A DNA stretch of 64,000 nucleotides from positions 62,001 through 126,000 of the forward strand of contig NZ_QZVS01000092.1 in the NCBI RefSeq assembly GCF_003602235.1, given 5' to 3'. Of this stretch, positions 1 to 8,464 are shown in pieces; the first letter of the stretch is position 1; each line of letters begins with the position of its first letter. The notes under the pieces were generated by a model, which saw only the letters and a program-made list of their open reading frames with translations, was not told where the DNA came from and did no database searches. The stretch is from Cryobacterium melibiosiphilum (GTDB lineage: Bacteria; Actinomycetota; Actinomycetes; Actinomycetales; Microbacteriaceae). Position numbers and translations under genes: made by a program.

Positions 1-1029
1 CATGATCGCGCCGAACGGCCACTCGCTCACGGAGCCCGCACTCATGCCCGCCACACCTTCGGCGAGCCGGCTGAGGGCGATCCTGGCGAGCTCGTCGCCC
101 GGAGCGACCGCCGTGTAGGCGGCGAGGCCGAGAACGGCCTCGGCGCTGGCATCCGCTCCCCCGGCGATCAGCCAGGCGGGCACCTGGGCGCCATCGGCCA
201 CGTCGAACTCGCCGTACTTCGCGAGCGACTGCTCGTTCAGCGAGTCGAGCGAGAGGTGCAGGCGGTCCTGGAGAAAGGCGGCGAAATCCGGGTCGTCGTT
301 CTGGAAGGCGGCAAAGCCTTCACCGAGCGCCCAGACCGTGCGGGCAACCCAGTAGGACTCGGCCGAGTCGCTCGGGTCGGGCAGTTCGATCGGGGTCGCG
401 CTCGGCGTCAGGGTGCCGTCGGCCTGCTGCCAGAGCACCACGTTGCCGGCGTTCGGGCCGCTGTCGGTCTGCAGGTAGGTGAGCGAGCGCAGCGTCTGGA
501 ACGCGTTTTCGCGGCTCGACTCATCGCCGGTCTGCTGCCAGTGCCGCAGGTACACCACGGCGGTGCGAGCGATGTCGTCGGCGTTGTACGCGCCCTGGGT
601 CCAGTGCCCGGTAGCCGGGTCGAGGTCGCCGCCGCCGACGCGGGTGTAGACGCCGTCGGTGTGGTCGGCGTAGGTCCACGGGGCGAGAACGTCGGGGTGT
701 TCGGCGAGCCGGTAGGTGGTGTGACCCGGCACCGCCGTCAGCGGCACGGTGTCGAGCAGAAAGTCGAGGTGCGCGAGGTTGGTCAGCGGCGCGGCGGCAT
801 CGATCGCGGCGCCCGCGGCGTTTCCGCCAGTATCGAGGCTTCCGGCAGCGGATGCCCCGCCTCCCGGTGCCGGGGCGGCCTGCGCGGCCAGTCCCCCGGT
901 GCCCGCGAGCAGCATGGCCAGTGTGCCGGCGAGGGCGAGGGACGCCAGCCGCCGCCGGGCTCCACGCGGCGCGGCGGCTGGGGATCCGGGCCGCGGGTGG
1001 ATGGGTGAACGGACAACACTGTGCGTCAT
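1..1029 (-). CDS. secreted six-hairpin glycosidase-like protein (C-terminus outside window)
   Basis: The reading frame is open from an ATG at 1029 to the window edge, giving at least 343 residues. An AGGAGA ribosome-binding site sits just upstream of the start. The N-terminus has a basic stretch (PRGARRRL), a hydrophobic core and an Ala-rich cleavage-like region (GLAAQAAPAP), which indicates Sec export. The mature part reads like an alpha/alpha barrel with repeating helical hairpins, with segments such as WTQGAYNADDIARTAVVYL and NEQSLAKYGEF. That resembles six-hairpin glycosidases, but I see no diagnostic catalytic signature and cannot assign a substrate. Two LacI-type operator palindromes lie 60-95 bases upstream, suggesting sugar-responsive control. 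The gene is cut by the window boundary, not visibly broken. Confidence 0.6.
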   Translation of the reverse strand, partial: MTHSVVRSPIHPRPGSPAAAPRGARRRLASLALAGTLAMLLAGTGGLAAQAAPAPGGGASAAGSLDTGGNAAGAAIDAAAPLTNLAHLDFLLDTVPLTAVPGHTTYRLAEHPDVLAPWTYADHTDGVYTRVGGGDLDPATGHWTQGAYNADDIARTAVVYLRHWQQTGDESSRENAFQTLRSLTYLQTDSGPNAGNVVLWQQADGTLTPSATPIELPDPSDSAESYWVARTVWALGEGFAAFQNDDPDFAAFLQDRLHLSLDSLNEQSLAKYGEFDVADGAQVPAWLIAGGADASAEAVLGLAAYTAVAPGDELARIALSRLAEGVAGMSAGSVSEWPFGAIM

Positions 1030-1086
1030 GGAAGATCTCCTGGGTCAGGGTGCACGTCGGTGTGCACGCCGGCGCGGGCCCCCACC

Positions 1087-1123
1087 CTGAACCGGTTCAG
1101 CGCTCACTACTAAACCGGTTCAG
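1087..1123. promoter_or_regulatory. pair of LacI-family operator-like palindromes
   Basis: A perfect 14-bp palindrome, ctgaaccggttcag, lies at 1087-1100. A second near copy, taaaccggttcag, lies at 1111-1123, with centres 23 bp apart. The central CG and the AACCGGTT core are typical of LacI/GalR-family operators. The pair sits upstream of the minus-strand glycosidase-like gene, which starts at 1029, and also upstream of the plus-strand transporter at 1170. It could therefore control either, though sugar-gene control fits best. No LacI regulator is encoded inside the window. Confidence 0.6.
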
Positions 1124-1169
1124 GTAGAGAAAGTCAAGCAATCGGTGGCCCTCGCAGTACACTCCCGGC

Positions 1170-2402
1170 ATGGTTCTCGGCCTGCTCGGCGCGTTTTTCC
1201 TGGTCCTCGGCGGCGCTGCCGTGCTTACCGGCATCCTGCCCCTTCCTGACGTCGTCACGCTCGTCGACCGGGTCGCCCCGATCCTGCTGTTCGTGCTCGC
1301 GATGACCGTCATCACCGAACTCTGCAGTGAGGCCGGGGTCTTCCGCGTGCTGGCCCGGCGCCTGCGGCACTGGGGGCGCGGCAGCGGATGGCTGCTCTGG
1401 CTGCTGGTCTGCGGCCTCGCGATCGTCACGACCGTGTTTCTCTCGCTCGACACCACGGCCGTACTGCTGACCCCGATCGTCGTCAACGTCGCCCGCCAGG
1501 CCGGGCTGCCGCCGCTGCCGTTCGTGCTCAGCACGGTCTGGCTCGCGAACACGGCGAGCCTGCTGCTGCCGATCTCGAATCTCACCAACCTGCTCGCCCA
1601 GCACCGGCTCGACGGCCTGTCCCCGCTCGCCTTCGCCGGCCTGATGGCTGCCCCCGCGCTCGTAGCGAGCCTCGTTCCGATGATCGTCGTCGCGGCGCTC
1701 TTTCGCGCCCAACTCGGCAAGCGCTACGCCACGGTGCCCGTTCGCCGCATCCTGCCGCCCTCGACCGAGCCGGGCAGTTCGCCCGGCCCGTCCTCGACCG
1801 CCACTTCGAGCATCACCGCTCCGGCCGGCCCCGACCGGGTACTGCTCGGGCTCAGCGCGGCCGTGCTCTTCGCGCTGCTCCCCGCGCTGGTGTCGGGCCT
1901 GGAAGTCTGGCTGCCGGCATCCGTCGCCGCGGTCGTGCTACTCGCCGCCTTTCTCGTGCGCCGACGAAGCGTCATTCGCTTCGGCCTCGTGCCGTGGTCG
2001 CTGCTCGTCTTCGCGAGCGGGCTCTTTCTGATGATGGCGGCGCTGCAGAACCTGGGCCTGCCGCAGCTTGTCGGGGGAGTCGCCGGCACCGGCGACTCCC
2101 CCGGTGACCTGCTGCGGCTCGGCGCCTCCGGACTCGTCGGCGCCAATCTCGTCAACAACCTGCCCGCCTATCTCGCCCTGGAACCGATCGTCAACAGCAC
2201 GACCCGGCTGCTCGCCCTGCTCGTGGGGGTCAACGCGGGGCCGCTCATCGCGCCGTGGGCGTCGCTCGCGACCCTGCTCTGGCACGACCGGCTGCGCGCG
2301 ATGAATGTGCAGATCAGCTGGCTCGCCTACGCCATCTTCGGCCTGGGCCTCGCCCCGCTCACGGTGGGGCTGAGCATCCTCGCCCTGATTCTCGTCTCCT
2401 GA
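1170..2402 (+). CDS. ArsB/NhaD/SLC13-type ion transporter
   Basis: This 410-residue polytopic membrane protein has about ten hydrophobic segments. The stretches SLDTTAVLLTPIVV (about 92-105) and SNLTNLLA (about 132-139) resemble the paired re-entrant-loop motifs of the ion transporter superfamily that includes ArsB, NhaD and SLC13 carriers. A Pro/Ser/Thr-rich cytoplasmic linker at about residues 195-215 separates two halves of similar build. The substrate (arsenite, Na+/H+ or a carboxylate) cannot be decided from sequence, and no ars genes lie nearby. The start is the ATG at 1170. It is divergent from the glycosidase-like gene. Confidence 0.65.
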   Translation: MVLGLLGAFFLVLGGAAVLTGILPLPDVVTLVDRVAPILLFVLAMTVITELCSEAGVFRVLARRLRHWGRGSGWLLWLLVCGLAIVTTVFLSLDTTAVLLTPIVVNVARQAGLPPLPFVLSTVWLANTASLLLPISNLTNLLAQHRLDGLSPLAFAGLMAAPALVASLVPMIVVAALFRAQLGKRYATVPVRRILPPSTEPGSSPGPSSTATSSITAPAGPDRVLLGLSAAVLFALLPALVSGLEVWLPASVAAVVLLAAFLVRRRSVIRFGLVPWSLLVFASGLFLMMAALQNLGLPQLVGGVAGTGDSPGDLLRLGASGLVGANLVNNLPAYLALEPIVNSTTRLLALLVGVNAGPLIAPWASLATLLWHDRLRAMNVQISWLAYAIFGLGLAPLTVGLSILALILVS

Positions 2403-2443
2403 CCGGGGGCTTGCGTCTCAGCTCTGGCGGGTGACAATGAACC

Positions 2444-2969
2444 ATGATCACTCTGGCCGGAATCGACGACATCGTCGCCAATGGCGGCATCGTGGTCTCG
2501 AGCGACGGCACCCGCCTCGGCTCCGTCGAGCAGGTCTTCCTCGGGGAGGACTCCGGCGACCCCGCCTTCGTGACCGTGCGCACCGGACTCTTCGGCATGG
2601 CCGAGTCCTTCGTGCCGCTGAGCGGTGCCCGCATCGACGGATCCCGCATCCTCGTGGCCTACGACCGCACCCGCATCCGTGGTGGCCCACGCATCGACAG
2701 CGACCGAGGCTCGCTCCGACGACGAACAGCAGCTATATTCCTATTTCGGCATATTCACGACCACACCCGTCACGACGACGGATGCCCCCACCACCGACAC
2801 GGCCGCCCCCTCGGTTGGCGCCGCAACAGTGCCCGCCCAGCGCTCACCACCACCAGCACCAGCACCAGCACCAGCACCAACACCGCACGGGCCGCCGCCT
2901 CCGCACCTCGTGCGTCACCACATGCCCCACCCACCGCCCGCGCCGCCCAAACCCCCGCCCGCCCACTGA
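2444..2969 (+). pseudogene. PRC-barrel stress-type protein, frameshifted
   Basis: The first 87 codons encode a clear PRC-barrel-like domain, with features such as GGIVVSSDGTRLGSVEQVF and VTVRTGLFGMAESFVPL, like those found with DUF2382 in actinobacteria. After RIDSD at 2704 the frame is lost. The conserved continuation SDDEQQLYSYFGI appears in the next frame from 2706, so one extra C at about 2705 (in a CC pair) explains the break. The shifted frame then runs as a Thr/Pro/Ala-rich, low-complexity tail to a stop at 2967-2969, with no DUF2382 domain visible. A CACCAG hexanucleotide tract lies at 2851-2879. The original frame stays open to 4927 only because it is a shadow of the minus-strand carboxyltransferase. 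It could be a true pseudogene or a sequencing error. Confidence 0.6.
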
Positions 2970-3040
2970 GGTACGGACTTCACACCCTCAACCACGCCAC
3001 GAAGGCACGAAGTCCGCGCCTCACGGAACGCGCCACCGGC

Positions 3041-4600
3041 TCAGCCGCGCCCGAGGTCGCGGTACTTCTGCACCCGCTCCGCGAGCAGCTCGTCGATCGG
3101 CACCGCGCGCAGGCGGGAGAGTTCGTATTCGATGGCCCGGGACATCCGCTCGCAAAAGGCACGAGCCTCGAGGGCCGCGTCGGGCCGTTCGTCGACGAGG
3201 TGGTCGACCAGCCCGTTCGCCCAGAGGGCCGCCCCGTGCACTCCCTGCGCGGCGCTCATCTCCGACGCGAAGTCGACGCTGCGGTGCACGATCGCGCTCG
3301 CGCCTTCCGGCGGCAGCGGCGACAGCCAGGCATGCTGCGCGGCGAGGGTGCGGTCGGCGGGCAGCAGCGCGAGCGCCCCGCCGCCGGCGCCCTGACCGAG
3401 CAGCACCGACACGCTCGGCGCGCGCAACCCGATCAGGTCGTGCAGCGAGCGGGCGATCTCCCCGGCGAGGCCACCCTCCTCCGCTTCCTGCGAGAGCGCC
3501 GCCCCGGCGGTGTCGATCACGGTCAGCAGGGGCAGGTGCAGCTCTTCGGCCAGCCGCATGCCCCGGCGGGCCTCGCGGAGGCTCGCCGGCCCCATCGCGT
3601 TGTCCTGCGAGGGCCGGCGCCGATTGTGCCCGAGCACCACGCAGGACTGGGCGCCGAACCGCGCGATCGCGAGCAGCAGCCCCGGGTCCTTCTCGCCCTG
3701 CCCGGTGCCGTTCAGCGGCAGGGCGTCACTGGCACCGAAGGCGAGCAGCTGGCGCAGGTCAGGCCGTTTCGGGTTGCGCGAGATCAGCACGGAGTCCCAT
3801 GCCGAGACCGTCGCCGGCCGCACCGTGAGCGTGGCCGGCTCCGGCACCGGGGCAGCGGATGCCGGCACCAGGATCCCCAGCGCCCGGTGCAGAACCTCGG
3901 GCAGCTGCGCGGGCGCGACCACCGCGTCGATCAGCCCCTTGTCGAAGAGATTTTCGGCGACCTGCACCCCGGTCGGAAACGGCCGGCCGTAGAGGGCCTC
4001 GAAGACCCGCGGGCCGAGAAAGCCGAGCAGTGCGCCGGGTTCGGCGACGGTCATGTGTCCGAGCGACCCCCACGAGGCCATCACCCCGCCGGTTGTCGGG
4101 TGCCGCAGGTACACCAGGTAGGGCAGGCCGGCCTGCCGGTGCGCGCGCACGGCCGCGGTGATGCGCACCATCGTCAGAAACGCGAGGGTGCCCTCCTGCA
4201 TGCGGGTTCCGCCCGAGGCCGGTCCGGCCAGCAGAGGCAGTCCCTCCCGGGTCGCCCGTTCCACGGCGGCCACGATCCGGTCAGCGGCGGCCTGCCCGAT
4301 CGACCCGGCGAGAAACGCGAACTCGCTCACGATCACCCCAACCCGCCGACCACGGATGCGGCCTTCGCCGGTCACAACCGCCTCGTCGCATGCGCTGCGG
4401 GCCCGGGCGCGCCCGAGGTCTGCGCGGTAGCCCGCGTCGATCGTGGCGTCGTCGGCCGGGTCGGGCACCGGCACGTCCCAGCTCACGAACGACTCCGGGT
4501 CGACGGCCACGTCGATGAGTTCGGCGGCACTCAGATGTTGGGCGGCACCAAGGTGCTGCTGTGCTGGCTGCTGCGGGGAAGGGGCTGGAGTCGAGGCCAT
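3041..4600 (-). CDS. acyl-CoA/acetyl-CoA carboxylase carboxyltransferase, fused beta-alpha type
   Basis: The 519-residue protein has two crotonase-like carboxyltransferase halves. The first contains GPASGGTRMQEGTLAFL and ATTGGVMASWGSLGH-like segments typical of AccD/beta. The second contains VIDTAGAALSQEAEEGG and LLGQGAGGGALALLPADR, typical of AccA/alpha. Such enzymes transfer CO2 from carboxybiotin to an acyl-CoA in the cytoplasm. No CxxC zinc ribbon precedes the beta half, unlike bacterial AccD. The ATG at 4600 is preceded by GGGAGG. The frame is open further upstream, but that part is a shadow. No biotin carboxylase gene is adjacent, so partner and acyl substrate are unknown. Confidence 0.8.
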   Translation of the reverse strand: MASTPAPSPQQPAQQHLGAAQHLSAAELIDVAVDPESFVSWDVPVPDPADDATIDAGYRADLGRARARSACDEAVVTGEGRIRGRRVGVIVSEFAFLAGSIGQAAADRIVAAVERATREGLPLLAGPASGGTRMQEGTLAFLTMVRITAAVRAHRQAGLPYLVYLRHPTTGGVMASWGSLGHMTVAEPGALLGFLGPRVFEALYGRPFPTGVQVAENLFDKGLIDAVVAPAQLPEVLHRALGILVPASAAPVPEPATLTVRPATVSAWDSVLISRNPKRPDLRQLLAFGASDALPLNGTGQGEKDPGLLLAIARFGAQSCVVLGHNRRRPSQDNAMGPASLREARRGMRLAEELHLPLLTVIDTAGAALSQEAEEGGLAGEIARSLHDLIGLRAPSVSVLLGQGAGGGALALLPADRTLAAQHAWLSPLPPEGASAIVHRSVDFASEMSAAQGVHGAALWANGLVDHLVDERPDAALEARAFCERMSRAIEYELSRLRAVPIDELLAERVQKYRDLGRG

Positions 4601-4769
4601 GCCCCGAGCCTCCCATACCCTGCCGGTAGTCAACCGCGGTCCGACCGAGCTACGCGGGTAGTCGCGGGTGAAGCACTCCCCGCGCACCTCCCGACCGCCC
4701 TTGAACGGCCGTTCGCAGCGCGGGTGCTGCGCCGTTACGCGGGACTCACGCCACGAGAATGCCGCCGGG

Positions 4770-6155
4770 CTACCCGGCGAGCACGCCGGCCCCGACCCGG
4801 TACCCCGCGCCGCGGTGTTCCTCGGGCAGGCGGTCGCCGCGGCCGTGCAGCTTCTGCCGCAGGGTGCCGTCGGCGTACTCCGTGGGGTACACGCCGCGCT
4901 TCTGCAGCTCCGGCACCACCCACGTAACGACGTCTTCAAAGGTGCCCGGGGTGATCGCGTAGGCCAGGTTGAAGCCGTCCACGTCGGTCTCCGCGACCCA
5001 CTCTTCGAGCTGGTCGGCGATCTCCACCCCGGAGCCCACGATGAACGGGCCGAGCCCGCCGATCGCTCCCGCGCGGGCGATGTCGCCCACGGTCCACTCG
5101 CCGCCGTCGGGCCGTGCGGCCTGAAAGTTGGCCACCGTCGACTGGATCGCGTTGCTCTTCACGTTACCGATCGGCTCGTCGAGGTCATAGGTCGAGAGGT
5201 CGACGCCCATCCAGCCACTCATGAAGACGAGCGCACCCTCCTCGCTCGCGTAGCTCAGGTAGTCGCGGTATTTCGCTTCCGCTTTCTCGGGTGTCTCGTC
5301 GGTGATGATCGTCAGCAGCGTGTAGATCTTCGCCGAATACCGGTCACGGCCGGCGGCCTCGAGCGCGTCCCGAATCTTGGTGACGGTGGCCTTCAGCCCG
5401 GGCTTCGTCGACGCGGCCACAAAGATCGCCTCGGCGTTTCCGGCAGCGAACGCGATTCCCCGAGCGGATGCCCCGGCCTGGTAGATCACGGGCGTGCGCT
5501 GCGCAGACGGTTCCGACAGATGAATACCGGGCACGGTGAAGTGCTTCCCCGCGTGATTGATCGAGTGCACCTTCGACGGGTCGGTGAACACGCCGGTCTC
5601 CCGGTCGCGCACGACCGCGTCGTCCTCCCAGGAGCCCTCCCACAGCTTGTAGAGCACCTCCAGGTACTCGTCGGCGTGGTCGTAGCGGTCGTCGTGGGCC
5701 AGCTGGTCCTCGTTGCCGAGGTTGCGGGCGGCGGACGGCAGGTAGCCGGTGACCACGTTCCAGCCCACGCGACCCTTCGTCAGGTGGTCGAGAGTCGACA
5801 TCCGCCGGGCGAAGGGATACGGGTGTTCGTAGGCCGTGCCGGCGGTGACGCCGAATCCGAGGTGCTCGGTCACGTAGGCCATCGCGGGAATCACGAGCAG
5901 CGGATCCGCCACCGGAATCTGCGCGCCGTTCCGAATCGCGGCCTCGTTGGTGCCGCCGTAGACGTCGTAGGTGCCGAGCACGTCGGCGAGGAAGATGCCG
6001 TCGAAGCGACCGCGTTCGAGGGTCTGGGCGAGCTGGGTCCAATACTCCAGGTCGGTGTAGTTCTGGGAGCGGTCGTCGGGGTGCCGCCACAGCCCGGAGG
6101 ACTGGTGCGCGACGCAGTTCATGTCAAAGGCGTTGAAGCGAATCTGTCGAGGCAT
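4770..6155 (-). CDS. LLM-class flavin-dependent monooxygenase (NtaA/SnaA/DszA family)
   Basis: This 461-residue protein is full length for the family. It begins MPRQIRFNAFDMNCVAHQ and contains the family landmarks GLWRHPDD, FLADVLGTYDVYGG, the GRVGWNVVTGY segment and an AGASARGIAFAA phosphate-binding-like stretch. Members use reduced flavin from a separate reductase to oxidise small substrates such as nitrilotriacetate, alkyl sulfides or dibenzothiophene sulfone. The true substrate here cannot be read. No flavin reductase or sulfonate transporter is adjacent. It is transcribed in the same direction as the carboxyltransferase, with a 169-bp gap that contains no clear hairpin. Confidence 0.85.
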   Translation of the reverse strand: MPRQIRFNAFDMNCVAHQSSGLWRHPDDRSQNYTDLEYWTQLAQTLERGRFDGIFLADVLGTYDVYGGTNEAAIRNGAQIPVADPLLVIPAMAYVTEHLGFGVTAGTAYEHPYPFARRMSTLDHLTKGRVGWNVVTGYLPSAARNLGNEDQLAHDDRYDHADEYLEVLYKLWEGSWEDDAVVRDRETGVFTDPSKVHSINHAGKHFTVPGIHLSEPSAQRTPVIYQAGASARGIAFAAGNAEAIFVAASTKPGLKATVTKIRDALEAAGRDRYSAKIYTLLTIITDETPEKAEAKYRDYLSYASEEGALVFMSGWMGVDLSTYDLDEPIGNVKSNAIQSTVANFQAARPDGGEWTVGDIARAGAIGGLGPFIVGSGVEIADQLEEWVAETDVDGFNLAYAITPGTFEDVVTWVVPELQKRGVYPTEYADGTLRQKLHGRGDRLPEEHRGAGYRVGAGVLAG

Positions 6156-6268
6156 GGCGCCAGCCTGTCGAAATCCACCTGGGAACGCACCCCCGCCCGC
6201 AACACCGCGTCACACTCTGCGCTTTTGCTGCGTGCCCTAGGTTGGGAGGCAGGACCAAGGGAGCTTTC

Positions 6269-7597
6269 ATGACCGGCTGGCGTTTACGCGATTTCCACTC
6301 CGACGACCTTGACGGCGTGCTGCGCCTCTGGGAGGAGATCAAGGCCGCCAAGACCGAACCGGTCTACGGCCTGCCCGAAGTACTCGCGAGCTGCCAGAAG
6401 GACCACGCCATCGTCGCGATGCACGGCGAGGAACTCGTCGGGGTTGCCGTCGGCCGCGCCGCCCACGCGCAGGGCTGGATCGTCTTTCTCGCGACCGCGC
6501 AGAAGTGGCAGAGCCAGGGCATCGGCTCGGCCATGCTCGCCGCTCTCGAGAACCGGATGGCGCCCTACGGCCTCACGAAGCTGTCGGCGCTGATGCCCGA
6601 ATCGGCGAGCAGGGTCGACGCCTTCCTCAACCGCGGCTTCGAGGTGAAGAAGAACCTGCGCTACTTCGAACGCCACATCCCGGTGCAGCGCGAGGAGCTG
6701 AAGGCCCTCTCCGAGCTCGGCGGCCGGGTGCTCTCCCGCGACCTGTGGACCGCGGTCGGCGGTATGAAGCGTGAGAAAGAGCTTCTCGAACGACGCCTCG
6801 TGATGCCGCTCGCCAACCCCGACAAGGCCGAGGAGTTCGGCGTGGTGCCACCCAAGGCCGTCGTTCTGTTCGGTCCTCCCGGCACCGGCAAGACCACTTT
6901 CGCCAAGGCGATCGCGTCCCGGCTCGAGTGGCCCTTCGTCGAGGTCTTCCCGTCACGGCTCGCCGCCGACCCCAAGGGCCTGGCCGGGGCGCTGCGCGAG
7001 ACGTTCATCAAGATTTCCGAGCTGGAACACGCGGTCGTCTTCATCGACGAGGTCGAGGAGATCGCCGCCCAGCGCGGCGGCGAGCCGCCGTCGGCCCTGC
7101 AGGGCGTGACCAACGAGCTGCTCAAGATCATCCCGGCGTTCCGCGAGCAGCCGGGCCGGCTACTGGTCTGCGCGACGAACTTCGTTCGCGCCCTCGATTC
7201 CGCGTTTCTGCGCCACGGCCGGTTCGACTACGTGATTCCGATCGGGCTGCCCGACCAGGCCGCCCGCCGGGCGATCTGGGAGCGCTACATTCCCGAGGCC
7301 GTCACCGGCACGGTCGACCTCGAAGCCCTCGTCACGGCGACCGACGGGTTCTCCCCCGCCGACATCGAATACGCGGCTCGTCGGGCCTCACAGGAAGCGC
7401 TCGAACGGGCCCTGTTTGGGCGCCCGGCGGATGTCGAAGACGGCGCGGATGCTCCGACCACCGGGAAGGGCTCGGACGCCATCACCGGACCGAGCACCGC
7501 CGACTACCGGAGCGCGATCCTCGCGACCCGCACAACGGTCTCACCGCAGGTCGCCGCCGAATTCCTCGAGGACATCGACACCCTCGCCCGGCTGTAA
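6269..7597 (+). CDS. GNAT acetyltransferase fused to AAA+ ATPase
   Basis: The protein has 442 residues. Residues 1-135 look like a GNAT fold, with the acetyl-CoA-loop-like stretch QKWQSQGIGSAMLAALE and the strand FLNRGFEVKKNLRYFER. A short linker follows (RDLWTAVGGMKREKELLERR). An AAA+ module then has Walker A GPPGTGKTT at about 201, Walker B VVFIDEVEE at about 255, a sensor-1-like CATN at about 301, an FLRHGRFDYVIPIGLPD segment resembling the second region of homology, and a C-terminal lid helix. The ATG at 6269 is preceded by AAGGGAG; an in-frame TTG at 6242 is less likely. The fusion suggests ATP-dependent remodelling coupled to acetylation, but no substrate is known to me. Confidence 0.8.
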   Translation: MTGWRLRDFHSDDLDGVLRLWEEIKAAKTEPVYGLPEVLASCQKDHAIVAMHGEELVGVAVGRAAHAQGWIVFLATAQKWQSQGIGSAMLAALENRMAPYGLTKLSALMPESASRVDAFLNRGFEVKKNLRYFERHIPVQREELKALSELGGRVLSRDLWTAVGGMKREKELLERRLVMPLANPDKAEEFGVVPPKAVVLFGPPGTGKTTFAKAIASRLEWPFVEVFPSRLAADPKGLAGALRETFIKISELEHAVVFIDEVEEIAAQRGGEPPSALQGVTNELLKIIPAFREQPGRLLVCATNFVRALDSAFLRHGRFDYVIPIGLPDQAARRAIWERYIPEAVTGTVDLEALVTATDGFSPADIEYAARRASQEALERALFGRPADVEDGADAPTTGKGSDAITGPSTADYRSAILATRTTVSPQVAAEFLEDIDTLARL

Positions 7598-7615
7598 CCG
7601 CCCGCGCGACGCCCG

Positions 7616-8338
7616 CTAGTCGCGAACGGCCGGCTCGCGAGGCTCCGTGGGCTCGACGAGGTCCGCGGGCAGGGTCGGGCTGACGGATGCCGCCGCTTTC
7701 CGCTCCTTGCGCGTCGCGTTGGCCGCCTTGTACAGCTCGGATAGGATCGGCAGCCCCGACAGCAGCACGATCGCGATGATGAAGTACTCGGAGTACTTCT
7801 CGACGAATTCGATCTGGCCGAGCAGAAATCCGACCATGGTCAGGCCGACACCCCAGGCGAACGCCCCGATCATGTTGAAGAGCATGAAGGTGCGGTATTT
7901 CATGTGGCCGACACCCGCCGCGACCGGCACAAACGCCCGAAACACCGGCAGGAAACGGGCGATGATGATCGCCTTGCCGCCGTGCTTGACGAAGAAGGCG
8001 TTGGTGCGCTCCACGTTCTTCGGGTTGAAGAAGCGGTTCTTCTCCCGCGAGAACACCGCCGGCCCGGCCTTGCGGCCGATGTAGTAGGCGAGCTGGTCGC
8101 CCGAGAAAGCGGCGATGAAGATGACGAGGCAGGTGACCCAGATCGGGAACGGCACGTCGCCGGTCGCGGTCAGAAGGCCGACAGTGAAGAGCAGGGAGTC
8201 ACCCGGAAGGAACGACAGCACGAGAAAGCCGGTTTCGATGAACACAACCGCGGCGACGCCGAGCAGAACGAACGAGCCGAACCATCCGATCAGCCACTCC
8301 GAGTCGAGAAAATCGATGCCGAAGAGCATGGGCTGCAT
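7616..8338 (-). CDS. DedA/SNARE-associated family membrane protein
   Basis: This 240-residue integral membrane protein has the DedA-family features ETGFLVLSFLPGDSLLF (near residue 35), FSGDQLAYYIGRKAG (near 80), and the FLPVFRAFVPVAAGVGHM segment with its conserved arginine. DedA proteins are implicated in lipid carrier or phospholipid flipping and proton-linked homeostasis in the cytoplasmic membrane. The C-terminus is a charged cytoplasmic tail ending PREPAVRD. The ATG at 8338 follows AGGAACC; a much longer open frame upstream is a shadow of the thioesterase gene. It converges with the GNAT-AAA gene, with only 18 bases between the stops. Confidence 0.88.
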   Translation of the reverse strand: MQPMLFGIDFLDSEWLIGWFGSFVLLGVAAVVFIETGFLVLSFLPGDSLLFTVGLLTATGDVPFPIWVTCLVIFIAAFSGDQLAYYIGRKAGPAVFSREKNRFFNPKNVERTNAFFVKHGGKAIIIARFLPVFRAFVPVAAGVGHMKYRTFMLFNMIGAFAWGVGLTMVGFLLGQIEFVEKYSEYFIIAIVLLSGLPILSELYKAANATRKERKAAASVSPTLPADLVEPTEPREPAVRD

Positions 8339-8464
8339 GAAGGTTCCTGACTGTCGGGGGTAGACCCTGTGTAGGGTAGCGCATGCTCGGGAGTGCGCGC
8401 TGCACGGAACGCGCGACCGGGGTGTGTGACTCTTGATGTAGACCACAAGCACCAGGAGACACCC

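Noticed and set aside
2444-4927. An 827-codon plus-strand frame starting in the PRC-barrel gene
   Set aside because: After about codon 87 it is the antisense of the carboxyltransferase, with Arg/His/Gln-rich composition and no domain; it is a high-GC shadow.
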